NCBI GenBank assembly: GCA_036489565.1
Contig: DASXFN010000049.1
Coordinates: 10,471-74,470, forward strand
From: JAICKN01 sp036489565
GTDB taxonomy: Bacteria > Acidobacteriota > Terriglobia > Terriglobales > Acidobacteriaceae
DNA: 64,000 bases
Reading direction: 5' to 3'
Shown here: piece after piece, positions 7,511 to 13,987 of the stretch
Position numbering within the stretch: position 1 is the first letter of the stretch
Layout of the letters: every line of letters starts with the position of its first letter
Program-made: the position numbers and the translations under genes
The notes under the pieces: model-generated
What the model was told of the DNA's origin: nothing
Database searches by the model: none
What the model saw: the letters and a program-made list of their open reading frames with translations, nothing else

Positions 7511-7767
7511 TTGGATGACCCTTAAGGAGTGGGAAGGGAAATTTAAAATCGCTTGCGGAAAAAGTATTCCAGTTCCTCCCCTGCCGCTGCCAGTTACGGA
7601 AGGGGAGAAAGTAACCATCGCGATAGTCGTGATGGAGAGTGAATGCGCCCTTAGGCACTCTCCATGGGTTACTGCCGTAACTTGAGGCAGCCTGCTCGCC
7701 AAGCTCACCATAGCTTTGAGCCCCGCACGACGCTTCGCCGTCATCCATATTTATTGATTCATTGCCC
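7511..7767 (-). promoter_or_regulatory. Structured divergent region / possible fadL leader RNA
   Basis: This 257-base gap between divergent fadL and HD-GYP genes is rich in hairpins when read as a fadL leader: ATGACG/CGTCGT around GCGAAG (7727-7744), GCTCA/TGAGC (about 7700-7718), GTTAC-GGCA-GTAAC (about 7667-7680), and an 8-bp perfect stem GGAGAGTG/CACTCTCC (7634-7641 with 7656-7663). It may be a regulatory leader; no known riboswitch class could be matched. Confidence 0.35.
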
Positions 7768-8943
7768 ATGTTTACTGAGCAGGCCGCCACAATTCGACTT
7801 TCGGACGTAATCTCCGCGCTTTCCGCCGCGCTCGACCTTACTGAAGGTCAGCCCATGGGGCACGCAATCCGCAGCTGCCTGGTAGGAATGCGCATTGCCG
7901 AGGAAATGCAGCTTTCGGAGCGGCAATCTGCCGACCTGTATTACGCGCTGCTGCTCAAGGACGCGGGCTGCAGCAGCAACTCAGCTCGCATGCACCAGAT
8001 TTTGGGCTCCGACGACATTCGCGCCAAACGGGAAGTTAAGTTCGAGGACTGGACGCGTCCTTCGCTTTCCGGGCTGCGCTATCTTCTGCGCAATACGCTA
8101 CCCGAAGAATCGTTGTTACGCCGCTTTGTGAAGGCCGTTGTATTAGGCGTGGAACAAAAAAGAAACAATGCGGAAGTAATCGGAGCGCGTTGCGAACGCG
8201 GCGCCGACATCGCCCGCAAAATCGGCCTCAGTGAGAATACGGCGGCAGCCATCCGCAGCCTGGACGAGCACTGGAGCGGAGCCGGCTATCCCGATCACCG
8301 GGAGAAGGAAGAAATTCCTCTGCTGTCGCGCATTATGAACGTAAGCCAGACGCTCGAAGTATTCGCCAATGGACGCACGCCAGCCGAGGCTGTGCAAGTA
8401 ATCTCCGAGCGCAGCGGCCGCTGGTTTGACCCGGAAATTGCCCGCATTGTTGCGACTTTTCAGGCCAACGATCCTTTGTGGGAAAAATTCTTTTCCAGCA
8501 ACGCGCGCGAATATGTCATGCGCATGGAACCGGGCGCTGCGGTCACCGCCTCGCAACAACGCGTAGATGAAATCTGCGACGCATTCGCCGGAATTATTGA
8601 CGCCAAATCGCCCTACACTTACAACCACTCGCTCGGGGTCGCCGCAGCCGCGGTTGAAATCGCCGGCGGTCTTGGGCTTTCAGAACAGACCACCACCTTT
8701 GTCCGGCGCGCCGCCCTGCTGCACGATATCGGAAAACTCAGCGTCTCCAACTCGATCCTGGAAAAGCCCGGCAAGTTAAATGAAGACGAGTGGGACAAGA
8801 TGAAGATGCATCCCGTGTATACCAAGGTGATCGTGCAGAAGATTTCCGGCTTTGAAAACATGGCATTCGTCGCTGGCGCGCACCACGAACGGCTGGACGG
8901 CAAAGGCTATCCGAAGGACTGCCCGCAGAAAAAATCCCGCTAA
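7768..8943 (+). CDS. HD-GYP-type phosphohydrolase, interrupted by a frameshift
   Basis: The N-terminal half (to about residue 245) resembles a degenerate HD-GYP module (DEHWSGAGYPDH, IPLLSRIMNVSQTLEVFA). The C-terminal half is a canonical one: NHSLGVAAAAVEIA, LLHDIGKLSV (the HD pair), MKMHPVYTK and HHERLDGKGYP. HD-GYP enzymes hydrolyse cyclic di-GMP. The frame stops at 8943 after CPQKKSR, in the middle of the domain. The -1 frame continues with the exact family consensus (IPLTARILCVADVYQAL), so about 70 residues are lost. The shift falls at a run of six A (8929-8934); seven A would restore one reading frame. ATG 7768 is preferred to TTG 7762. It could be a real null allele, a sequencing error, or slippage. 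Confidence 0.8.
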   Translation: MFTEQAATIRLSDVISALSAALDLTEGQPMGHAIRSCLVGMRIAEEMQLSERQSADLYYALLLKDAGCSSNSARMHQILGSDDIRAKREVKFEDWTRPSLSGLRYLLRNTLPEESLLRRFVKAVVLGVEQKRNNAEVIGARCERGADIARKIGLSENTAAAIRSLDEHWSGAGYPDHREKEEIPLLSRIMNVSQTLEVFANGRTPAEAVQVISERSGRWFDPEIARIVATFQANDPLWEKFFSSNAREYVMRMEPGAAVTASQQRVDEICDAFAGIIDAKSPYTYNHSLGVAAAAVEIAGGLGLSEQTTTFVRRAALLHDIGKLSVSNSILEKPGKLNEDEWDKMKMHPVYTKVIVQKISGFENMAFVAGAHHERLDGKGYPKDCPQKKSR

Positions 8944-9152
8944 CCGCACGCATACTCTGCGTTGCTGATGTGTACCAAGCCCTCACGGAGAAGCGTCCTT
9001 ACCGCGAGAGCCTGCCAAAGGACGTGGTACTTGGAATGATGGAAAAAGACTCCACCACCCGTCTCGACCCACAATGTCTCGATGTGCTGAAGCAACCCAA
9101 GTCCAGCACGAAACTCGCTACCACGCAAAAGGCGCAAGCCGCAGGCAAGTAG
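8922..9152 (+). pseudogene. Displaced C-terminal end of the HD-GYP gene
   Basis: Read in the -1 frame, this segment gives AEKIPLTARILCVADVYQAL followed by TEKRPYRESLPKDVVLGMM, the normal end of an HD-GYP domain including the conserved RPYR. It has no start codon or ribosome site of its own, so it is the tail of the gene at 7768. Confidence 0.8.
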
Positions 9153-9224
9153 TCATTCAAATTGCAGCCTTCGCATTGGTAATCCTATTGCCTTGCGAAC
9201 TGGCGGAGAATTAGCACATACCCC

Positions 9225-9299
9225 AAAAGATAGTGCATTACTTTAATGCATAAGTATAATATTATTTGCCTAAGGTATGAAAGTATTATACTATCTTTT
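9225..9299. promoter_or_regulatory. AT-rich nested palindromes upstream of fic
   Basis: Three inverted repeats are packed into 75 bases: AAAAGATAGT (9225-9234) with ACTATCTTTT (9290-9299), GCATT/AATGC (9235-9249), and AGTATAAT (9253-9260) with ATTATACT (9285-9292). A TATAAT box lies at 9255-9260 and the outer arm ends two bases before the fic start codon. The whole segment is far more AT-rich than its surroundings. It looks like a promoter-operator, or a boundary of acquired DNA. Confidence 0.45.
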
Positions 9300-9301
9300 T
9301 T

Positions 9302-10456
9302 ATGGTATTTCGCGCAGAAAAGTTGATGCAAGCCGAGAAGGAAGTTATTGCCAGAATTGAGGAAGCGCGAAAAACCTTGAAGTACAACCTCGCAAGTCCT
9401 CGGAGATGGAATGGGTTGTTGCGCCGAAATACATTAGCTCGTGCAGTGCGTGGGTCGAACAGTATTGAGGGGTATAACGTCACAGCCGAGGACGCGATTG
9501 CAGCCGTCGAAGGCGAGGAACCGTTGAATGCAGACAAAGAGGCATGGCTCGCTGTGACCGGCTACAGGACAGCCATGACTTTCGTCCTTCAGCTTACCAA
9601 GGATAAGAACTTCATCTACAGTGAAGGTTTCCTTCGTGGCCTCCACTTCATGATGTTGCATTACGATCTAAACAAACACCCGGGAAATTGGCGACCGGGG
9701 ACCGTCTACGTGCACGATGAATCTAAAAACGAGGTGGTGTACGAAGGCCCTGATGTCGAGATGGTGCCGGGTTTAATTGAGGAATTAATCGAATACCTGA
9801 ACGACGAGGATGATTGCCCACATGCGCTGGTAAAGGGAGCAATGGCTCACTTGAACCTAGTGATGATTCACCCATTTTCAGATGGAAATGGAAGGATGGC
9901 TCGATGTCTACAAACACTCGTTCTTGGGCTAGAAGGAATTCTTGAGCCTGAGTTTTCATCTATCGAAGAATATTTGGGGCGTAACACTCAGGATTATTAC
10001 AATATTCTTGCGCGAACCGGGGAAGGATCTTGGCATCCGCGAAACGGAACGCGCGATTGGATTCGCTTTAATCTCACGGCCCACTTTCGTCAGGCCACAA
10101 CATTGGTAATGCGAACAAAAGTAATGGGTGCTCTCTGGCAGGAACTTGAACTCGAGCTCAAACGACGTGGTTTACCAGAACGGCTTATTTATGCCATCGC
10201 TGATGGAGCCATCGGTTACCGAGTGCGAAATTCTAGCTATAGAAACCTGGCAGGGTTGAATGATGTTCTGGCAAGCAGGGATTTAAAAACGGGAGTAGAT
10301 GCGGGGCTCCTGATTCCAGATGGAGAACGTCGAGGAAGAGTCTATGTAGGTTCACCTCAAATGCGCGCCCTTTTCGATAAGCTAAAGAGCGAACACATAA
10401 AACCTGTGCCAGACCCATTCACTGCTAGCCCAGATCAGCTAAGACTGCCTAGCTAA
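9302..10456 (+). CDS. Fic-domain protein with N-terminal inhibitory motif
   Basis: A 384-residue Fic-family enzyme, expected to transfer AMP (or another nucleotide/phosphate group) to hydroxyls on target proteins. The core motif HPFSDGNGRMAR (residues 190-201) fits HPFxDGNGRxxR with its catalytic His. An upstream SNSIEG (residues 52-57) matches the autoinhibitory [S/T]xxxE[G/N] motif, placing it with class II Fic proteins that carry their own inhibition. The C-terminal third is helical and may include a winged-helix segment. No antitoxin gene is adjacent, consistent with intramolecular inhibition. Base composition is lower in GC than the neighbours and the upstream region is AT-rich and palindromic, so recent transfer is plausible. 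Confidence 0.92.
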   Translation: MVFRAEKLMQAEKEVIARIEEARKTLKYNLASPRRWNGLLRRNTLARAVRGSNSIEGYNVTAEDAIAAVEGEEPLNADKEAWLAVTGYRTAMTFVLQLTKDKNFIYSEGFLRGLHFMMLHYDLNKHPGNWRPGTVYVHDESKNEVVYEGPDVEMVPGLIEELIEYLNDEDDCPHALVKGAMAHLNLVMIHPFSDGNGRMARCLQTLVLGLEGILEPEFSSIEEYLGRNTQDYYNILARTGEGSWHPRNGTRDWIRFNLTAHFRQATTLVMRTKVMGALWQELELELKRRGLPERLIYAIADGAIGYRVRNSSYRNLAGLNDVLASRDLKTGVDAGLLIPDGERRGRVYVGSPQMRALFDKLKSEHIKPVPDPFTASPDQLRLPS

Positions 10457-10645
10457 TTTTTCGCAGCTTTCTCTGACCGATATGCGCAGCGCTTGACTGA
10501 AACCTACGCGAGTCTTTTTCTTGGGAGGTTTTTACACTTGGGCTTTGCAGATGTGGATTGCAAACTCCACCACTACCCTTCGCCTCATCGCTGGCAATTT
10601 TCCTACTCACAGCGTACTATCTTCTGCACTTCCCTGGAGGTCGTC

Positions 10646-11146
10646 ATGGTTTTAGGCATGTCACTCGCAACTTACACAATCGTCCATGTCGCCATCAGTC
10701 TCATCGGTATTTTTTCCGGATTCATTGTGCTTTTTGGATTGCTCGGCGGGAAGCGACTGAATGGATGGACCGCGGTTTTCCTGACCACGACAGTACTCAC
10801 CAGCGTAACTGCATTCGGCTTTCCCTTCACGCATCTCTTGCCATCGCACAAAGTGGCCATTATTTCTCTGGTGGTGCTCGCAATCGCCATTCTTGCGCGC
10901 TACGCTTTTCATATGGCCGGGGTGTGGCGCAGCGCTTACGTGGTCACCGCGATGATCGCGCTGTATTTGAATGTGTTTGTGCTGGTTGTGCAGTCGTTCG
11001 AAAAGGTGCCCGCCTTGAGGGCGCTGGCACCAACGCAATCGGAACGGCCCTTCGTGGTCGCGCAACTCGTGGTGCTCACGGCGTTCGTGCTGCTGATTAT
11101 TCTTGCGGTGAGGAAGTTCAGTCACGGACAACAGCGAGCGGCGTGA
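10646..11146 (+). CDS. Membrane protein of unknown function
   Basis: 166 residues starting MVLGMSLATYTIVHVAISLIG, with about five hydrophobic helices and a short basic C terminus. The frame is open upstream to 10493, but ATG 10646 has an excellent ribosome site (GGAGG, 5 bases before) and puts the first helix at the N terminus. The 190 bases between fic and this start show nothing else I can support. No family recognised; a general inner-membrane protein. Confidence 0.7.
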   Translation: MVLGMSLATYTIVHVAISLIGIFSGFIVLFGLLGGKRLNGWTAVFLTTTVLTSVTAFGFPFTHLLPSHKVAIISLVVLAIAILARYAFHMAGVWRSAYVVTAMIALYLNVFVLVVQSFEKVPALRALAPTQSERPFVVAQLVVLTAFVLLIILAVRKFSHGQQRAA

Positions 11147-11181
11147 GCGCTCCGCTAAAAAAGTAAAAACGGGACCACCCG

Positions 11182-11394
11182 TTAGAAGTTGTCGGACTCA
11201 GACTCGCCCGGCTCCATTTCGAACAACGCATCCTGGCTTTCCGCGATTTCGAATGAGCCACCATTGTCTTCTCCAACCTGGCCCTGTTTGTCGATCTTCC
11301 GCTGGCTGCGGCGTTCCGTTTTCTCGCGCTGCTTTTCCTTGCGGCGCTGCTCTTTTTGTCGTTTGTTGAAAGTCGCGCTACCCCGACCAGGCAT
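11182..11394 (-). CDS. Small highly charged protein
   Basis: 70 residues starting MPGRGSATFNKRQKEQRRK. The N-terminal half is almost wholly Lys/Arg/Gln/Glu and probably one long helix; the C-terminal half is acidic (DALFEMEPGESESDNF). ATG 11394 is preferred because AAGGGGG lies 5 bases before it; ATG 11415 would add seven residues. It sits downstream of the RRM-protein gene on the same strand. The charge pattern suggests RNA or ribosome contact, which is only inference. Confidence 0.65.
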   Translation of the reverse strand: MPGRGSATFNKRQKEQRRKEKQREKTERRSQRKIDKQGQVGEDNGGSFEIAESQDALFEMEPGESESDNF

Positions 11395-11478
11395 GAGGCC
11401 CCCTTGAATATTCATGAACTACTACTTCCGCGCTCGGGTCCCGGCGCGGCGTTTGATCATGATTATAAATTTAAAAAA

Positions 11479-11916
11479 CTACCAGCGGGGCTCGCGAGGT
11501 CCACGTGCATGGCCTCCATCGTCGCGCCCGCGTCCGCCGCGGCCACCACCACCGCCGCCGCTTCCTCCACGGCCGCCACCTCCGCCGCCGCCAAAACCAC
11601 CACGTCCGCCACCTCCGCCGCCACCGAAGCGCTTACCGCCACCACCGCCGCCGAAGCCTCCGGGGCGTTCGGTCTTAGGCTTTGCTTCGTTGATCTTGAG
11701 GGTGCGGCCGCCAAGGTCCGTTCCGTTTAGAGCCGCAATGGCTTTTTCCGCTTCTCCGGCGTCAGTCATCTCGACGAAGGCAAAGCCGCGCGAACGTCCG
11801 GTATCGCGGTCGGTGACCATGCTTACTTTTTCCACGGCACCGTGGGCTTCAAAAACACTCCGCAACTCGGCTTCGGTTGTAGCATGGGGCAGATTGCCGA
11901 CGTAAAGATTTTTCAT
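11479..11916 (-). CDS. RRM-type RNA-binding protein with Gly-rich tail
   Basis: A single RNA recognition motif fills residues 1-82, with RNP2 (LYVGNL, residues 4-9) and RNP1 (RGFAFVEM, about residues 44-51) both intact, as in cyanobacterial Rbp and other bacterial RRM proteins that bind single-stranded RNA. The last 60 residues are a Gly/Arg (RGG-like) low-complexity tail, which in this family adds nonspecific RNA binding. The tail is encoded by a GGN-repeat tract prone to length change. The leader upstream of 11916 is T-rich on the + strand and long; cold induction is known for relatives but is not shown here. Confidence 0.93.
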   Translation of the reverse strand: MKNLYVGNLPHATTEAELRSVFEAHGAVEKVSMVTDRDTGRSRGFAFVEMTDAGEAEKAIAALNGTDLGGRTLKINEAKPKTERPGGFGGGGGGKRFGGGGGGGRGGFGGGGGGGRGGSGGGGGGRGGRGRDDGGHARGPREPRW

Positions 11917-12030
11917 AAGCTCTCTTTTCTTTTTCGTTCACAACTTTTTCGTTCAGATCTTTTCCGCTCAGAACATTCTTGCTTAGGCGCTGAAAACAGT
12001 CTCATCCTTTAGTAAAGCTAACTGTCTCTT

Positions 12031-12094
12031 ACCTCAGGGGCTAAAGCCCTTATTGTGCGGACTCGAGCGGCACGACTGAAGTCGTGCCCTTCCC
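12031..12094 (+). repeat. Bipartite REP-like element, copy E
   Basis: CCTCAGGGGCTAAAGCCC, spacer, then GGCACGACT/AGTCGTGCC arms and CCCTTCCC. It lies between the RRM gene's upstream region and the 3' end of a small basic gene, and directly abuts a tandem duplication at 12092-12189. Confidence 0.8.
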
Positions 12095-12189
12095 AAACCG
12101 GATTCTTGCAATAAACCTGCGGCAACTAGTTTGTCGTCTCCTACCCAAACCGGTTCTTGCAATAACCTGCGGCAACTATTTCGTCGTCT
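12092..12189. repeat. 47-bp imperfect tandem duplication covering a gene's 3' end
   Basis: Two copies (12092-12139 and 12144-12189) of a segment starting CCCAAACCGG and ending GTCGTCT, differing at a few bases. The second copy contains the stop codon and last codons of the gene at 12176-12313; the first is a non-coding duplicate directly next to REP copy E. Confidence 0.75.
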
Positions 12190-12313
12190 TGGCCGCAGAC
12201 TTCGTATCCTTGCCCGCTAATGTCGCAAACATCTTCCGATAGCGCTCCCGGCGCTCGATCTTTTCCTTCCGGGCCTTGTGGAACCGGGCCTTATCGCCGT
12301 TAATTTTGGACAT
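12176..12313 (-). CDS. 45-residue basic protein
   Basis: Short gene encoding MSKINGDKARFHKARKEKIE and a further 25 residues ending SAAKTTK. A very strong ribosome site (AAGGAGA, 5 bases before ATG 12313) argues that it is translated. Composition is Lys/Arg-rich and helical with an N-terminal KARKEKIERRERYRKM stretch, resembling the charged small proteins next to the RRM gene. Function unknown; ribosome or RNA association would fit the charge but is a guess. The 3' end lies in a tandem duplication. Confidence 0.65.
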   Translation of the reverse strand: MSKINGDKARFHKARKEKIERRERYRKMFATLAGKDTKSAAKTTK

Positions 12314-12472
12314 TCTGTCTCCTTAAGCCTTCCGGGACGCTAAATATGATTTTCTGTGAGTTAACTGCCGTTAGATGATAAATGCTTCCGTTGGATTTGT
12401 GGGAAAAACTAACGGTTGTGGGAAAGCGGTCGAATCGGTCCCCGTCAAAAACTCCATTCGTGACGTTAGCGG

Positions 12473-12709
12473 CTATGATAATGCAGTGCCCTGGCTCCCA
12501 ACTTTTTCCCACCATACCACGCCTTCTTTAGGAAGATTCCGCATGTTTGAGAGCTCTTTCTTGATCTGCTGCAGGCGATTGGTGCGCAATTCGTAGGCCG
12601 ACTGGTCAATTGCGCTGTGTTCGCTTCTCTCCGAATAGCGCGTGTTCATGCTCCGAAGATCGGTAATTTCCTGACGAAGATCACTGAGACGTTGCGAAAT
12701 GTAATCCAT
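12473..12709 (-). CDS. Small coiled-coil protein
   Basis: 78 residues starting MDYISQRLSDLRQEITDLRS. Two heptad-like helices (about residues 5-25 and 38-57) flank a short linker, then a Trp-containing tail (VVWWEKV). ATG 12709 is preceded by GGGGT. No function is recognised. The sequence is clean coding sequence rather than an antisense shadow, and similar small proteins seem common in acidobacteria. Confidence 0.65.
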   Translation of the reverse strand: MDYISQRLSDLRQEITDLRSMNTRYSERSEHSAIDQSAYELRTNRLQQIKKELSNMRNLPKEGVVWWEKVGSQGTALS

Positions 12710-12783
12710 ACCCCATCATACGCCTATAAGCGGGCTGACGCCGATCTGTGGGGCGTTTGGGTGGTGGTGTGTTGCTGAGCTGA

Positions 12784-12918
12784 TTCGTATCAGGGCAGCG
12801 CCCTCAGGCCTGCCGCACGACGGCTCCGATGACCGCCTTCAGTCGCCGAGGGCTAAAGCCCGTCCCATTTTTTTTGTGCTGCTCCGGCGATATGGCTAAA
12901 GCCATATCCTGATACGAA
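12784..12918. mobile_element. MITE-like element with 11-bp terminal inverted repeats
   Basis: TTCGTATCAGG (12784-12794) and CCTGATACGAA (12908-12918) are perfect inverted ends of a 135-bp segment with no coding capacity. Inside are two REP-type palindromes, GGGCTAAAGCCC and ATATGGCTAAAGCCATAT, around a T8 tract. It may be a non-autonomous element related to the REP family. Confidence 0.55.
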
Positions 12919-13161
12919 CTACTTCCATGCAAACTGCACTACTACCCACCTTTGTCTCATTCCCGTGGAATGTGCGCAATCGCGGATTAAGATGTTCCCT
13001 AGGCATCCCCGACAACCCGCCAATCCCTTGTTTTTCGCGGTTTCCAAGGCGATATCGAGTGCTCGTTCTTTGGTAACTTTCACCGCTAAATTGCGGGTGC
13101 CATACTGTCTGCATATGTCGCAGTCCCCTGCTTTAGCCAGGCCCGAAGTGGCTTCCAGCAA
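12919..13161 (-). CDS. Possible Cys-rich small protein (uncertain)
   Basis: An 80-codon frame beginning with TTG and encoding CDICRQYGTRNLAVKV, a helix-like VTKERALDIALETAKNK, and then CRGCLGNILIRDC. The two CxxC pairs about 36 residues apart would suit a zinc ribbon. Against it: no ATG start, no ribosome site, and its 5' end overlaps the PilZ-like gene on the other strand. It could be a gene remnant. Confidence 0.3.
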   Translation of the reverse strand: MLEATSGLAKAGDCDICRQYGTRNLAVKVTKERALDIALETAKNKGLAGCRGCLGNILIRDCAHSTGMRQRWVVVQFAWK

Positions 13162-13501
13162 GTCGGTGAAAGATCAACGCGCTCCACGCATTCGATTGAG
13201 CGGATCGGTCTTGGCGCTGGTGCGTTTGCCGAATCGCAAGCACATTCGCGCCCGCCTGCACATTCTTTCTATCAGCGGCGGAATGCTGAATCTGGAAAGC
13301 CCGCTGGATGAAAAGCTGGTGGTGGAGCTGACTTTTCATTTGGTATCGGCGACGGTGCGGGTTGAGGCGGAGATGCTTTTTCCCATGTGGGCCACGCGCG
13401 GCTGGTTGCAACCCTTTCGCTTTACCGACCTCTCTGAAGAAGATCGCAAGATGCTGGAGTTGAATCTTCAGCCGTTCATGAATCAGATTGAGCGCGGGTA
13501 A
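13115..13501 (+). CDS. PilZ-like domain protein
   Basis: 128 residues starting MSQSPALARPEVASSKSV. After a disordered N terminus comes RAPRIRLSGSV, resembling the RxxxR c-di-GMP motif of PilZ domains, then beta-strand-rich sequence with ILSISGGMLNLESPL at the place of the usual (D/N)xSxxG motif, and a C-terminal helix (SEEDRKMLELNLQPF). The second motif lacks the acidic residue, so nucleotide binding is uncertain. The frame is open upstream to 12965, but that part is Pro/Phe-rich and unconvincing. It is an isolated gene followed by a REP element. Confidence 0.6.
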   Translation: MSQSPALARPEVASSKSVKDQRAPRIRLSGSVLALVRLPNRKHIRARLHILSISGGMLNLESPLDEKLVVELTFHLVSATVRVEAEMLFPMWATRGWLQPFRFTDLSEEDRKMLELNLQPFMNQIERG

Positions 13502-13565
13502 CCGCAGCGGCTAAAGCCGCTTATTTCCACTGCTTCTTCGGCACGGCTAAAGCCGTGCCCTTCCC
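13502..13565 (+). repeat. Bipartite REP-like element, copy G
   Basis: CAGCGGCTAAAGCCGC, spacer, then the 20-bp palindrome GGCACGGCTAAAGCCGTGCC and CCCTTCCC. It begins at the stop of the PilZ-like gene, between convergent genes. Confidence 0.85.
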
Positions 13566-13742
13566 GTTCGTGATAGTGTCGAAGTTTTTCGCAACTCTCA
13601 TCTCTCGCAAACGGAGTTTTCGTAACGCTTACATATCGCAACCGGAATTTGGGCAACGCTTAAATTTCGCAAAGGAAAGGGCGCGACTTTCGCTTTTAGC
13701 CTGTCCTGAGCGAAGTCGAAGGGTGCCGAAAATGCCCCATAT

Positions 13743-13858
13743 CGAAATTACGCGTCAGCGGCTCAACATTGGGTGAGCATTCCTTGGCAATTGCGCCCGG
13801 CGGGCGCGATCCGCGAGTAAGTGGATGTTTGTGGCACGGCTAAAGCCGTGCCCTTCCC
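13743..13858 (+). repeat. Composite repeat: 66-bp unit plus REP hairpin (second copy)
   Basis: 13743-13809 is the inverted partner of 2438-2503 (one indel). 13833-13858 is the REP palindrome with the CCCTTCCC tail. Just upstream, around 13700, lies CCTGAGCGAAGTCGAAGG, another short palindromic repeat. The whole 13502-13987 gap holds repeats and no gene I can support. Confidence 0.8.
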
Positions 13859-13987
13859 GAAATTTCTGCTACTTTAAGAAACGGCTAGAAACCGAAACCG
13901 CGCTCTTTCCGAAATCTCTGCTACGCGGACTAAAGTCTTAATCTTACGGTGGGGTTTGTGATGCCGGAATCCGGCACTACACGCAAC

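Noticed and set aside
7640..7745. A c-di-GMP-I (GEMM) riboswitch upstream of fadL
   Set aside because: CAAAGCTA and AGGCTGCC fragments resemble the consensus, but the required GGCAAACC and ACGCAAAGC segments and the tetraloop arrangement are absent.
11463..11714. Protein frame opposite the Gly-rich RRM tail
   Set aside because: It is an antisense shadow (Ala/Val-rich) of GGN repeats; the RRM frame has an intact domain.
13555..13776. A 73-codon frame after the PilZ-like gene
   Set aside because: It is made of REP and CCTGAGCGAAGTCGAAGG-type repeat sequence with no RBS.
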